A DNA stretch of 64,000 nt from Bin18 sp965200355 (GCA_965200355.1 OZ241351.1:3658001-3722000), one strand, 5' to 3'; shown: positions 44,436 through 54,012, numbered from the stretch's first letter. Translations and numbers: made by a program. The notes: a model not told the origin generated them from the sequence alone.

Positions 44436-45712
44436 TCAGAGTCTGCTCCTTTGACGCCAGCTTCGTTGAAATAGGGCTCCCCCTCCCATTCTGAGGGGTG
44501 TTTGTTCGGTTGAGGGGATTTCACCGACCGTGGCCAGCATTTTCTGAAAATCGACCATCACAAAGTTGGGAACAAACAATTGTTCTTCCTGGTAGTTATA
44601 GCGCGCCCCGGAGAGCGGGTTGGACGGGTAGCCAGGGTGGGGTTTTGTGGTCACAAAGGCACAGTGGACGAGCCCCTTTTGAAGTGCCCCGTTCGTATCG
44701 TACATCTCGGCAATCCCGACGCCGAAGGTTTCCTGGTCAACATACAGCACCCGCTTGGAATAGGCGTACTTTCTGGGGGCATTGAGCGGCGTGGCCTCCA
44801 CCACCCACACCCGCCGTTTCTCCCAGGTCACACATGGCAGTGCCGCCCGGAGGCCCTGGCTGCTGTCGCGTTGGCCGCACCACTCGGCCGGGTCGCCATA
44901 GCGGCCACTGTGCAGCACCCCGAGAATCTCTTTTTCCGCCAGGAGCGCGAAATTCCAGCTGCCGATTTTCGCATTAAATCCATAAAATGAGTCCAGGTCA
45001 TAATCCGAGCCCCAAATACTGGCGCTGCGGTCCGCCACACTGATCCGCCGTACACGGCGGATCAGTGTGGCGAGTAGACATAGGTGTCGTCTGCCGCATT
45101 CGCCGGAATATAGCGAAATTCGAGCACCGCCAGTCCCTTATGACGATGGGGCAACACCAGCGGCCCCCACATATGACTATGCCGGACCGCAGGATTATGC
45201 GGGATGATCGGCTTGGGGTCTGAATACAAGCGCTCCGCCCACATCACCCGACGCCACGAATTCTCAAAGGACTGGTCCACATTGCCCTGGCTGTTGACGA
45301 GATGGGCGACATAGCTCGCTCCGATTTTGTCGATGCTATAGGGCGGCTGGGCATGGTTCCACATAATTTTGTATCCAGCCAGCCGGTCCTGGGCCTCAAT
45401 GGCGGGGAACGGGGCCCCGGCAATATAATTCGCTATTTCCCGCCCATCGGCGGAGAGAACGACCTGCCCGGCGTAGCGTTCCGTTGCGTCCTGATACGCT
45501 CGGGGCCAGGTGTAGGGGCGGGGCTCGCCAATCCACATGGTCATGCCCTGCTCTACCATCCAGCGCGTGGCTGGTGTGAGCAGTGCGGCGGCCTGAGCCA
45601 TATTGGCCGCGGTAATGGTATCGCCGGGACTGACATCCGCCCGGCCAGACGGCACGGCCCCAAACATCAGCACTATGAGACTCAGCAGGGTGTACCTGCA
45701 CTTGCTCTGCAT
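44436..45712 (-). pseudogene. DUF1329 (outer-membrane LolB-like) gene with one-base frame break
   Basis: It starts at ATG 45712 (AAGGGGGG ribosome site) with a signal peptide (CRYTLLSLIVLMFGAVPSG). The first frame runs to a TGA just after DDTYVYSP; the second frame continues RRVRRISVADRSASIWGSDY and ends at 44436. Together they give a roughly 425-aa DUF1329 protein. Restoring one C near 45065-45072 gives YVYSPTLIRRVRRIS, the expected family sequence. The break falls inside a perfect 40-bp palindrome (45033-45072). The C-terminus after residue about 400 also looks atypical. DUF1329 proteins have a lipoprotein-carrier fold and are often linked to RND-type exporters. Confidence 0.8.
45033..45072. 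repeat. Perfect palindrome with 19-bp arms inside the DUF1329 gene
   Basis: The arms 45033-45051 and 45054-45072 are exact reverse complements with a 2-base centre. This is much longer than coding sequence would give by chance. It coincides with the frame break of the DUF1329 gene. Confidence 0.9.
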
Positions 45713-45873
45713 ATGCCCCCCTTTGCAATATCTACGCTGCACCCTCAGCATAGCCCGTCAGTGCGCCCGCCTAAAGGACCATCTCCTGTCATATCCGGCT
45801 CAACCGGACTTGCATCTTCGTTGAGGAGGGCTATTGTTCCCCCTAGTTTCACACCACAGGAAAGGAGAGCAGT

Positions 45874-46503
45874 ATGAAACTGTACGATTGCCAAATGGCC
45901 CCAAATCCCCGCCGGGTGCGTGTTTTTCTGGCAGAAAAGGGGGTCGAGATTCCCAAGACTGAGGTCAGTATTCTCGACGGGGACAATCTCAAGCCGGAAT
46001 ACTTGGCGGTGAATCCGCGCGGCCTGCTGCCCACACTGGAACTCGACGATGGGAACCGCATTGACGAGACTATCGCGATTTGTCGCTATATCGAGGAGAC
46101 GCAGCCGGAGACGAACCTCATGGGCCGGGACGCCGTGGAGAAGGCCCAAATCGAGTCGTGGCAGCGCCACATGGAATTCGACGGCCTCAATCCTACGGGC
46201 GAGATGTTTCGCAACTCGTTTGACCCCTTTAAGAATCGGGGCTTGCCCGGTCTGGAGAACGTCCAGGCCATTCCCGAGCTGGCCGCCCGGGGGAAGGCCG
46301 GTGTCGAGCGTTTTTATGAGCGGCTGGAACAACGGCTCAGCCAGAGCACCTATATTGCCGGGGAGCGCTACACGGTTGCCGATATCACCGCCCTGTGTGT
46401 GGTTGATTTTGCCAGTTTTGCCAAGATGGGCATTCCCGAGACCAATACCAATACCAAACGCTGGTATGCGGACGTTTCCGCACGACCGAGCGCCAAGGCG
46501 TAA
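45874..46503 (+). CDS. Glutathione S-transferase family protein
   Basis: A 209-aa GST. The thioredoxin-like half starts MKLYDCQMAPNPRRVRVFL, has VNPRGLLPTLELDDG and the IDETIAICRYIEE glutathione contact. The C-terminal helical half has YIAGERYTVADITALCVVDF. The active-site residue is within CQMAPN (Ser/Cys region differs from typical theta GSTs). AGGAGAG precedes the ATG. It diverges from the DUF1329 pseudogene. Confidence 0.9.
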   Translation: MKLYDCQMAPNPRRVRVFLAEKGVEIPKTEVSILDGDNLKPEYLAVNPRGLLPTLELDDGNRIDETIAICRYIEETQPETNLMGRDAVEKAQIESWQRHMEFDGLNPTGEMFRNSFDPFKNRGLPGLENVQAIPELAARGKAGVERFYERLEQRLSQSTYIAGERYTVADITALCVVDFASFAKMGIPETNTNTKRWYADVSARPSAKA

Positions 46504-46509
46504 GGGGCC

Positions 46510-46535
46510 GGGCAGCCGCAGGGGGTTGCCCCTAC
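46510..46535. repeat. Dispersed palindromic repeat, copy 1
   Basis: A 26-base element with imperfect inverted halves (GGGCAGCCGCAG and GGGGTTGCCC). It matches the inverse of the copy at 48309-48334 at 24 of 26 positions by eye. It lies in the 54-base gap between GST and the Cys/Met-metabolism gene. Confidence 0.7.
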
Positions 46536-46557
46536 AGTGCCCTAGAGGACATATAAT

Positions 46558-47721
46558 ATGGTGACGAAAGACAAGCCGATGGGTCTCAATACCCGTCTGC
46601 TCCACACGGGCAAGATCGCAGACGACGCGTACAACTCCGTGGTCACGCCGATCTATCAGAGCTCAACGTTCTACGCGACGGAGTATCAGGACGTTCGATA
46701 TCCACGCTTCAACAACACGCCCAATCACGTGGTCTTACATTCCAGGTTGGCAGATGTAGAGGAAGCTGAGGCTTCCCTGGTGACCGCCAGCGGCATGGCG
46801 GCAATTACCACCGGGATTTTGACCGTTTTGCAATCGGGCGACCACCTCATCGCGCAACGCTGCCTGTATGGCAACACGTTTACCTTATTCGAGAGCGTAC
46901 TGCCCCGGTTTGGGATTGCCGTCGATTATTTTGACCCAGGGGACAAGCAGGCAACGATAGCCGCTTTGATCAAACCCACTACAAAGGCTGTTTACACCGA
47001 GACCTTAAGTAACCCCGTGGTATCGATTACGGATCTGCAAGGCGTGGTCGATGTTTGCAAATCGCACGGCTTGGTGTCCTTCATTGACAATACCTTTGCC
47101 TCCCCGGTGCTTTTTAAGCCCATTCCGTTCGGTTTTGATTTTTCACTGCATAGCGCGACCAAATACCTGAATGGTCATTCCGATTTGACGGCGGGTGTCC
47201 TCTCTTGCTCTCACGAATTGATGGAAACCGCCAACATGATAGCGAAGACCCTTGGGGGGAATATGGACCCCCACGGCGCCTTTCTGTTTGAGCGCGGATT
47301 AAAAACCTTAGTGTTAAGAGTATCGGAACAGAATAGAACCGCTTTCAAAATCGCCGCCTATCTGGACGCGAGACCCGAGGTCGAGAAAGTCCATTATCCG
47401 GGCTTGCCCTCCCATGAGGATTATGCCAAAGCCCAAAAATACTTTGGTGGGGCCGGCGGCGGACTCCTGAGCTTCGAGATGAAAGGCGGTTCGGAAAAAG
47501 CGAGAAAATTTGTCAGCGCCCTCCAGTTGGTGTCGGCGTCGGCAAGCCTCGGAGGGGTTGAATCCCTCGTTATGATTCCCGCTATCGTGTCTCATGCGCT
47601 CGTGCCGCCAAGAGAAAGGCGTGCGATGGGCATTGCAGATGGTTTAATCAGGTTGGCCGTCGGTGTGGAAGATGCGCATGATCTTATCGCGGACATCACC
47701 GAAGCCCTGGAGAAGTCATAA
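46558..47721 (+). CDS. Cys/Met-metabolism PLP enzyme (cystathionine gamma-synthase / methionine gamma-lyase type)
   Basis: A 387-aa fold-I PLP enzyme. The PLP lysine is in LHSATKYLNGHSD. TASGMAAITTGIL, YTETLSNPVVSITDL and FIDNTFASPVLFKPI are the usual cofactor contacts, and SLGGVESLVMIPAI the C-terminal signature. The family includes cystathionine beta/gamma enzymes and methionine gamma-lyase; they cannot be separated with confidence here. The neighbouring repeat and a codon style somewhat different from nearby genes may reflect acquisition. Confidence 0.9.
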   Translation: MVTKDKPMGLNTRLLHTGKIADDAYNSVVTPIYQSSTFYATEYQDVRYPRFNNTPNHVVLHSRLADVEEAEASLVTASGMAAITTGILTVLQSGDHLIAQRCLYGNTFTLFESVLPRFGIAVDYFDPGDKQATIAALIKPTTKAVYTETLSNPVVSITDLQGVVDVCKSHGLVSFIDNTFASPVLFKPIPFGFDFSLHSATKYLNGHSDLTAGVLSCSHELMETANMIAKTLGGNMDPHGAFLFERGLKTLVLRVSEQNRTAFKIAAYLDARPEVEKVHYPGLPSHEDYAKAQKYFGGAGGGLLSFEMKGGSEKARKFVSALQLVSASASLGGVESLVMIPAIVSHALVPPRERRAMGIADGLIRLAVGVEDAHDLIADITEALEKS

Positions 47722-47751
47722 TTCCGGTCTCATTATGACCGCTCCATCAAG

Positions 47752-48225
47752 TCACGAGGGAGTCAGGGACCGGAGTCGATGCAGATACCCCTCAAGGCAG
47801 GTAAATAATTCCTGCATATGGGCAGTATGCCGGCGGGGCACCCCGGCCAGCCGGTACACGAGACCGTAGAGCGGATTCTTGGGCACAATCCGCATCTCAA
47901 AAGAGACCAGGGTCTTTTCCTGTTGCGGTTCAAACCTCCACACCCCCCACCCGGTATGAAAGCCCTGAAAATAGGCGACCCGAATCTGCTCCACAGGTGT
48001 CACGGCGGTGATTTCCCAGCCCGTCCAAATGCCGGGTATGGGGGTGAAGGCGAGGCGGTCGCCGACTCGTTCTTGGCCGGTGTCTGGCAACTGAGAGGGC
48101 TGGAACCGGGCATGAAACTTTCTGGGCCACCACAGCGGATAATCTGCAAAGCGTAAGACCGCCTCGTATACGAGCGGTCTCGGGTGTGGAATCAGCCGGC
48201 GGTCGGCGGTGTGGATGATGGTCAC
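47752..48225 (-). CDS. SRPBCC/START-like polyketide-cyclase family protein
   Basis: A 157-aa protein with the helix-grip fold. The N-terminal strand IIHTADRRLIPHPRPLVYEAV and the ADYPLWWPRKFHARF segment are typical, and the long C-terminal helix (YRLAGVPRRHTAHMQELFTCLEGYL) closes the cavity. It starts at GTG 48223-48225. The ligand is unknown. Confidence 0.82.
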   Translation of the reverse strand: MTIIHTADRRLIPHPRPLVYEAVLRFADYPLWWPRKFHARFQPSQLPDTGQERVGDRLAFTPIPGIWTGWEITAVTPVEQIRVAYFQGFHTGWGVWRFEPQQEKTLVSFEMRIVPKNPLYGLVYRLAGVPRRHTAHMQELFTCLEGYLHRLRSLTPS

Positions 48226-48308
48226 GGAAAACGCCCCTCTTGAGACGTGTGATGCAGATTATGTGGTGGTCCAGACGGCTCTCTCTAGGGGGAGAGGAGC
48301 TGTCAATC

Positions 48309-48334
48309 GTAGGGGCAACCCCCTGTGGTTGCCC
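48309..48334. repeat. Dispersed palindromic repeat, copy 2
   Basis: A 26-base imperfect palindrome (GGGGCAACC...GGTTGCCC) in the 215-base gene-free gap 48226-48440. About 20 bases on, near 48354-48390, is another known-looking intergenic style element, TTCACCCTGAGCGGAGCG. No gene is seen in this gap. Confidence 0.75.
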
Positions 48335-48440
48335 GGCCTCCGCCCGGGTCGCCGTTCACCCTGAGCGGAGCGCAAGCGCAGTTGAAGGGGACCGGGGTGG
48401 GTTTGGAGCGGTGGTCGGCGAGAAACCACCCCGCTTCGGC

Positions 48441-48836
48441 TTACCCCGCCGACCAGTTCTCCATCGAGAAGTGCTCGGGCAGCGGCGCAAACATCACCCG
48501 GGCTGGCCCCCCGAGCGTCCGTGTTTTGTGGCCCTGACCGCTGACATCGGCGGCAATAAACGCTTCCCCGCTGTGCCACTGCCGGACCTGATTATCTGTG
48601 GTGGTGACTTCCAGGGTCCCGGACAGGACAACCACGACTTGGCGCGTTGGTGCCTGATGCCAATCTTGATTCAGCCCTGCGGGCAGATCAACAAAACACA
48701 CGCCCGGCGACGGATAGGTGTTGGATAAGAGCAGGGTGTGGCCTTCGGCATCTTGTCGCTCGTTCGTGATCGGGATATCAATCTCCTCGAACTGCGACCC
48801 ACCAGCCGCGGTTGCGATAAAACGGATGATTTTCAT
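48441..48836 (-). CDS. Cupin-fold protein
   Basis: A 131-aa single-domain cupin. QDWHQAPTRQVVVVLSGTLEV corresponds to the first metal-binding motif and WHSGEAFIAADVSGQGHKTR to the second, with reduced metal ligands. The N-terminus contains a strand pair. The ATG at 48834-48836 follows a GGAGGACG ribosome site. The ligand is unknown; it diverges from the DASS transporter. Confidence 0.82.
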   Translation of the reverse strand: MKIIRFIATAAGGSQFEEIDIPITNERQDAEGHTLLLSNTYPSPGVCFVDLPAGLNQDWHQAPTRQVVVVLSGTLEVTTTDNQVRQWHSGEAFIAADVSGQGHKTRTLGGPARVMFAPLPEHFSMENWSAG

Positions 48837-48867
48837 ACGTCCTCCAGTCTTGGGCAGAGCTTTTCAC

Positions 48868-50424
48868 ATGACTCAGACAACGGCAACAGACGCGCCCGCC
48901 TCAGCGGCTCCCCCAGCCTATAGCCGGCGCAAAGCGGTTGGCCTATTGACCGGACTGGGCCTGCTCGTTGTGTTTCTCCTGACCGGCCCACCAGCGGATA
49001 TGAGCCTGGCCGCCTGGCACACCGCGGGGGTGGTCGCCCTGATGGGAACGTGGTGGATTACCGAGGCCACCCATATTACGGTCACGGGTCTTGTCCCGCT
49101 CGTCCTGTTTCCGTTGCTCGATATCTTGAGCGCGCACGAGGTCTCAACCGTCTATGCCGACCATATTATCTTTTTATTCTTTGGCGCCTTTTTTCTGGCC
49201 ATCGCCATGGAGAAATGGCAGCTCCACCGCCGGGTCGCCTTGCTGATTCTGTCCGGTATAGGCCGCTCGCCGCAATTGCTCATTCTCGGCTTTCTCAGCA
49301 CGACCGCCCTGCTCTCCATGTGGGTGTCCAACACGGCCTCAACCATTATCATGCTGCCTATAGCCCTGGCGGTCCTGCATCATGCGGCCAGTCAGGGCTA
49401 TGACACGACCCAGGGCTTTGGCATTGCCCTGATGCTCGGTCTGGCCTATAGCGCCTCAATCGGCGGGGTGAGTACACCAGTCGGCACCCCGCCCAATGTC
49501 GTGTTCATGGGCGCGTTTACCAAGCTCTTTCCGAACGCGCCGGATATTAGTTTCTTCCAGTGGATGCTGTTTGGCGTGCCGACCGCGGCGCTCATGGTCG
49601 TCAGCGTCTGGTTCTATCTGGTCTATATCTATTTCCGGGTGCCGAGCGCCGGCTGGCAGGATGACCAGACTTTTTTGACCCAACAGCTCACCGCCCTCGG
49701 CCCCATGCGCACTGGGGAAAGGCGGGTGTTGCTGTTAGCGCTGACCACTGCCCTGCTCTGGATTTTCAGAAAGGATATTGATTTCGGAGCGCTGTCCTTC
49801 CCCGGCTGGTCCAGCCTGTTTCCCCACCCGGACCACATTCAGGATTCGACTGTCGCGATATTGGCCGCCATTCTGCTGTTTCTGGTCCCGTCCGGCCAAA
49901 AAAAGGGCGAGTTCCTGCTGACCTGGGAGGACACGGCTAAAATCCCGTGGGGGGTTCTGGTCCTGCTCGGCGGCAGTCTCGCCCTGGCCGCGGGCGTGGG
50001 CCATTCCGGCCTGGCGAACTGGGCAGGCTCCCAATTGTCTTTCCTGCGGGGCGTCTCCCCTTTGATCGCCATCTTGTCCGTTTGCGCCCTCATGGTCTGG
50101 CTGACCGAGTTTACCAGTAATACGGCCACGACCACCTTGGTCCTGCCGGTGCTGGCCGCCACCGCAACCGGGCTGGAGGTGGACCCGCTGTTGCTCATGA
50201 TCCCTGCCACCTTTGCGGCCTCCTTTGCTTTTATGCTGCCGACCGCCACCGCTCCGAACGCCATTATTTTTGCCAGCGGGCATGTCACCCTGCCACAAAT
50301 GTTTGGGGCGGGTTTCGGCCTCAATATCCTGAGTATTCTTATCCTGACCGGACTTTTATATGTGCTTGGGGTGCCGGCGTTCGGGGTCGGGCTCGATGGC
50401 CAGCCGGATTGGGTCCCACGCTAG
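48868..50424 (+). CDS. DASS/SLC13-type sodium-coupled anion transporter
   Basis: A 518-aa membrane protein with about 12 helices. The two Ser-Asn-Thr motifs of the divalent anion:sodium symporter family are present (VSNTASTIIMLPIAL and TSNTATTTLVLPVL). PTATAPNAIIFASGHV and STPVGTPPNVVF form the re-entrant substrate hairpins. It probably imports a dicarboxylate, sulfate or similar anion with Na+. The ATG at 48868 has only a weak ribosome site, but it fits the start of the first helix after a short tail. Confidence 0.9.
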   Translation: MTQTTATDAPASAAPPAYSRRKAVGLLTGLGLLVVFLLTGPPADMSLAAWHTAGVVALMGTWWITEATHITVTGLVPLVLFPLLDILSAHEVSTVYADHIIFLFFGAFFLAIAMEKWQLHRRVALLILSGIGRSPQLLILGFLSTTALLSMWVSNTASTIIMLPIALAVLHHAASQGYDTTQGFGIALMLGLAYSASIGGVSTPVGTPPNVVFMGAFTKLFPNAPDISFFQWMLFGVPTAALMVVSVWFYLVYIYFRVPSAGWQDDQTFLTQQLTALGPMRTGERRVLLLALTTALLWIFRKDIDFGALSFPGWSSLFPHPDHIQDSTVAILAAILLFLVPSGQKKGEFLLTWEDTAKIPWGVLVLLGGSLALAAGVGHSGLANWAGSQLSFLRGVSPLIAILSVCALMVWLTEFTSNTATTTLVLPVLAATATGLEVDPLLLMIPATFAASFAFMLPTATAPNAIIFASGHVTLPQMFGAGFGLNILSILILTGLLYVLGVPAFGVGLDGQPDWVPR

Positions 50425-50442
50425 CGGCCGATGGGAAGTCAT

Positions 50443-51139
50443 ATGCGCCTCTCTCAGCTCGACTGGCCGGCCATAGAAACGTCTTTGTGGGCGCAGGGCT
50501 ATGCCATAACGCCCCAGATGCTCACACCCCAGGAATGCGCGACCCTCGTTTTGTCTGTATGCGCAGACAAAACGATTCCGCAAGCGAGTCAATATGGCGC
50601 AGCAGCGATTTGGCGTGGGTGAGTACCAGTATTTTGCGGACCCGCTGCCACGGCTCGTCGCCGGCCTCAGAGCGCAGGCCTACCCTCCTCTGGCACAGAT
50701 TGCAAATCACTGGATGACGGCCCTCAAACAGCCCGAGACCTTTCCGCCAACGCTGGGACGTTTCTTAACCCTGTGTCAAGAACATGGCCAAGTTAAACCC
50801 ACCCCCCTGCTCCTGTCTTACGAACAGGGCGGCTATAACTGTTTGCATCAGGACCTGTATGGACCAGTCACCTTTCCCCTGCAAATGACGTTCGGTCTGA
50901 GCCGTCCGCAGACCGACTATACGGGCGGAGAATTTTTGCTGCTTGAGCAACGTCCACGCGCGCAGTCGCGCGGGAGGGCGCTGACCCTGCAACAAGGCCA
51001 AGCTATTATCTTTACCACGCGCTCTCGTCCGGTGCGCGGTACACGTGGGTATTATCGTCTGACCGTCCGGCATGGCGTCAGCACCGTCACCTCCGGGCAG
51101 CGTTATACCCTCGGTATTATTTTCCATAATGCCCAGTAA
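50443..51139 (+). pseudogene. 2OG-Fe(II) oxygenase gene with one-base frame break
   Basis: The first frame, from ATG 50443, encodes LTPQECATLV as in the N-terminus of this oxygenase family (Oxygenase-NA type). A +1 shift at the TTTT run 50549-50552 then continues RFRKRVNMAQQRFGVGEYQYF and the rest to 51139. The iron site is visible as CLHQDLYG (H-x-D) and a later His in VRHGVS, with RGTRGYYR giving the 2OG-binding arginine. The internal ATG at 50594 gives a 181-aa ORF missing the N-terminus. Product and substrate are unknown. Confidence 0.78.
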
Positions 51140-51148
51140 AAGGTTGGT

Positions 51149-54007
51149 ATGATTCTCGTTCTCTTCTTTCTGTCCGGTTTTACTGCCCTGATGTACGAAG
51201 TGGTCTGGGAACGCCTGCTGCACGTGGTGTTCGGGCTATCGACCTATGCCGTCACCGTGGTCACCGCGGCCTTCATGCTGGGCCTGGCCCTGGGCTATAT
51301 GGCCGGCCAAAGCCGCCGCTTGGCGCGCTACCATCCCTTTGTCGTGTATGGTCTGGCCGAAGGGTTGATCGGTGTTTTCGCGCTGGTTTTTCCCTTTTTG
51401 CTGCAAATTCTGGACGTGGTTTATGTTGCCTCCGGTGGCAGTTTTGCACTCCAAATCGTGCTGGCCCTGCTGGCCCTGTCGGTGCCGGCCACCCTGATGG
51501 GGCTCACCCTGCCCACCCTGGCGCGGCAGACCGCTCAGGAGGGACCCACCGGACGCCGGGTTGGGCTCTTATACGCGATCAACACCACCGGTGCTGTGCT
51601 CGGAGCGTTTTTTGCCGGGGTCTTTTTTATTCGGACCTATGGCGTGTTTCAAACCACGCTGATCGCCACCGCGATCAATGCCGCCATCTGTCTGCTCGCC
51701 CTGCTCCAACCCCGTCGGCCCATCAAACAGCCCGCCCAGCCGGCTGAACAGCCCGCCCAGCCGGGGCAGACCTCGTTCCCCCCTGTCAGGCTGCTCTTTT
51801 TTCCATTTATCACCGGCTTTACGGGCCTCGCGTTGCAGATCATCTGGGTGCGGACCCTGATCTGTGTGGTGTCGAACAACACCTATTCTTTCTCAGTTGT
51901 ACTGGCCGACATCCTGATGGGGCTGGCACTGGGAGCGTGGCTGTATGCCGCTTGCGGGCCATCGCGCGCCAGCCAGCCGACCAAGGCGCTGGTGTTTCTC
52001 CTGGTTCAGGCCCTTGGGGCGAGCGCCATTCTTTTTTCGCTGGGGCTGTTCAACCAGCTCCACGATGTCACCCTGGACTTCAGCCGTCAGCTCGGCAGCA
52101 ATCATTGGCTCGCCCTGGGTCTGGTCCGTTTTGCGGCGGCTGCGGTCGTGACCCTGATTCCAGCGACCGCTTCGGGCTTTGTTGTCCCTCTGCTCGTTGA
52201 TCTTTTTCGTGACCAGACGCGGCGTTCCCCCCAGAGTGCTGCCGGCCTGGTCTTTGCCGCCAATACGCTGGGGAGTCTGGTCGGTGCGCTCAGCGGGGGC
52301 CTGGTCCTGATTCCACTGCTGGGGCTGAGTCAGGGCATGGTTTTCCTGGCTCTGCTGTCAGTCTGCGTCGGTCTTCTCCTGCTGCTGATGACCCGTCCCT
52401 CTGGCGCGCTCAGGCTCGCCTGGGGCGGCCTGCTCTCAGCCGCGACCCTGGTGGTCGCCGTGCTCGTCCCAAAAGAACTGACGCTGATGAAATGGTACGA
52501 CCGCTTCGAGAATATCGAAGGAGAACTGCTGTTCTATCGGGAGGGCGTGTCCGGCACGCTGGCCGTCTTCCAGGTCGGTGAGATCAAAGAACTTTTTATC
52601 AACTGCATTGAGGAGGTGCCTACCCATCGAGATGCGGTCTCGACCTTCAAGCTGCTGGGCCACCTGCCCCTTCTGCTCCAGCCTGACCCCAAACGGGTTT
52701 TAGTCAACGCGGTCGGCGGAGGGATCACCCTCGGAGCAGTGACCAAACATGATGTCACGGTCGAGGCGGTGGACATTGTTCCCGATGTTCGAGCAGCCAT
52801 GCACTTTTTCGGCGACGAAAACGGCCAGGTCGTTGAACGCACGAACTGGACGCTGATCGCTGACGATGGACGCAATTATCTGAAAGTGTCGCCGCATCGC
52901 TATGACGCGATTACAGCCGATGCGACCCACCCGGCCGCCGCAGAATCCTGGATGCTGTATACGCTGGAGTATTACCAACAGGTCTCTGAGAAGCTGAAGG
53001 ACACCGGGGTTTATGTCCAATGGCTGCCTTTGCACAATATGGCCCCAACCGATTATCTGTCGGTGTTGCGCACCTTTCGACAGGTGTTTCAGGCGGAAAC
53101 CTTACTCCTGTTCACAAGCCGCTACACTCTGCTCATTGGAGCCAAACAGCCCCTGGCCTTATCTCCCGCCGTCCTGGACCAACGCCTCAGTCAGCTCAGC
53201 CCGGAGGTCCGCGCCGACCTGGAAGAGATCGGCATTGTCCGTGGGCAGGATATTCTCAAGTATATTATCTTTGATGGGCCACGCCTCGATGCCCTGGTCG
53301 GAGAGGACTATCCACTCCTGACCGACGACCAGACCTCGGTCGAGTTTGCCGAGCTCAATCGCTTGGGCATTGCCGGCACAATGCCCTTTATCCTGGCCCG
53401 GCTCTTACCCCGTATTCAGCCGGGCCAATTGGCCGAACAGTACGGAGTTGAACCAACAACTATGCTCGCCCGGGCCCTTTTCATGCGCTCCAAGGCACTG
53501 GGCACGGACGACCCGCTCGAACGTTCGTATATGACCCTCAGCGGGGTTGACCAAGCCGCTCGCCTCACCCCGGAAGATAAGGACATAGACTACTACCGCG
53601 AGATTACCACGCGGGAATTTTTGGATTTGCTCGGGGCCCGCTATGCGGAGTTGCTCAATGCCCCGAATCCGGGCAACTTGCTGCCCAAGGCCAGGCTGGC
53701 TGCCCGACTGCGCCCAGATAATCCGTTTGTGCAGGAGCTGCTGGGTGTGACCTTGCTGAAATTGGAGCACTATGAAGAAGCGCTTGTCCCGCTCGAAGCA
53801 GCCATACAGGCAAGGCCAGACGATTTCAATTATTTGTCGAATCTCGCGTTTGCCTATGAGCAGGTCGAACGCTATGCGGAGGCGCTACGGATGCTCCACC
53901 GGGCGAAGCAGGCCAATCCAGGCGCGGCGCAAGTCCTGGACCAAGCCAGTGCCCGCGTGGCCCACAAGATGCAGGCCACAGGCGCAGCAGGAGGAGTCAC
54001 TGAGTAG
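51149..54007 (+). CDS. Membrane-fused spermidine-synthase-like protein with TPR tail
   Basis: A 952-aa protein. About residues 1-440 hold two sets of hydrophobic helices (MFS-like, beginning FLSGFTALMYEVVWERLL and repeated after FITGFTGLALQIIWVRTL). About 450-720 is a spermidine-synthase-like Rossmann domain (VNAVGGGITLGAV, VEAVDIVPDV). The C-terminus has TPR repeats (AYEQVERYAEALRMLHRAKQ). The aminopropyltransferase aspartates are only partly retained, so polyamine synthesis is doubtful. A short PAQPAEQPAQPGQ repeat separates the two helix sets. It starts 9 bases after the 2OG oxygenase gene. Confidence 0.85.
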   Translation: MILVLFFLSGFTALMYEVVWERLLHVVFGLSTYAVTVVTAAFMLGLALGYMAGQSRRLARYHPFVVYGLAEGLIGVFALVFPFLLQILDVVYVASGGSFALQIVLALLALSVPATLMGLTLPTLARQTAQEGPTGRRVGLLYAINTTGAVLGAFFAGVFFIRTYGVFQTTLIATAINAAICLLALLQPRRPIKQPAQPAEQPAQPGQTSFPPVRLLFFPFITGFTGLALQIIWVRTLICVVSNNTYSFSVVLADILMGLALGAWLYAACGPSRASQPTKALVFLLVQALGASAILFSLGLFNQLHDVTLDFSRQLGSNHWLALGLVRFAAAAVVTLIPATASGFVVPLLVDLFRDQTRRSPQSAAGLVFAANTLGSLVGALSGGLVLIPLLGLSQGMVFLALLSVCVGLLLLLMTRPSGALRLAWGGLLSAATLVVAVLVPKELTLMKWYDRFENIEGELLFYREGVSGTLAVFQVGEIKELFINCIEEVPTHRDAVSTFKLLGHLPLLLQPDPKRVLVNAVGGGITLGAVTKHDVTVEAVDIVPDVRAAMHFFGDENGQVVERTNWTLIADDGRNYLKVSPHRYDAITADATHPAAAESWMLYTLEYYQQVSEKLKDTGVYVQWLPLHNMAPTDYLSVLRTFRQVFQAETLLLFTSRYTLLIGAKQPLALSPAVLDQRLSQLSPEVRADLEEIGIVRGQDILKYIIFDGPRLDALVGEDYPLLTDDQTSVEFAELNRLGIAGTMPFILARLLPRIQPGQLAEQYGVEPTTMLARALFMRSKALGTDDPLERSYMTLSGVDQAARLTPEDKDIDYYREITTREFLDLLGARYAELLNAPNPGNLLPKARLAARLRPDNPFVQELLGVTLLKLEHYEEALVPLEAAIQARPDDFNYLSNLAFAYEQVERYAEALRMLHRAKQANPGAAQVLDQASARVAHKMQATGAAGGVTE

Positions 54008-54012
54008 ACCTG

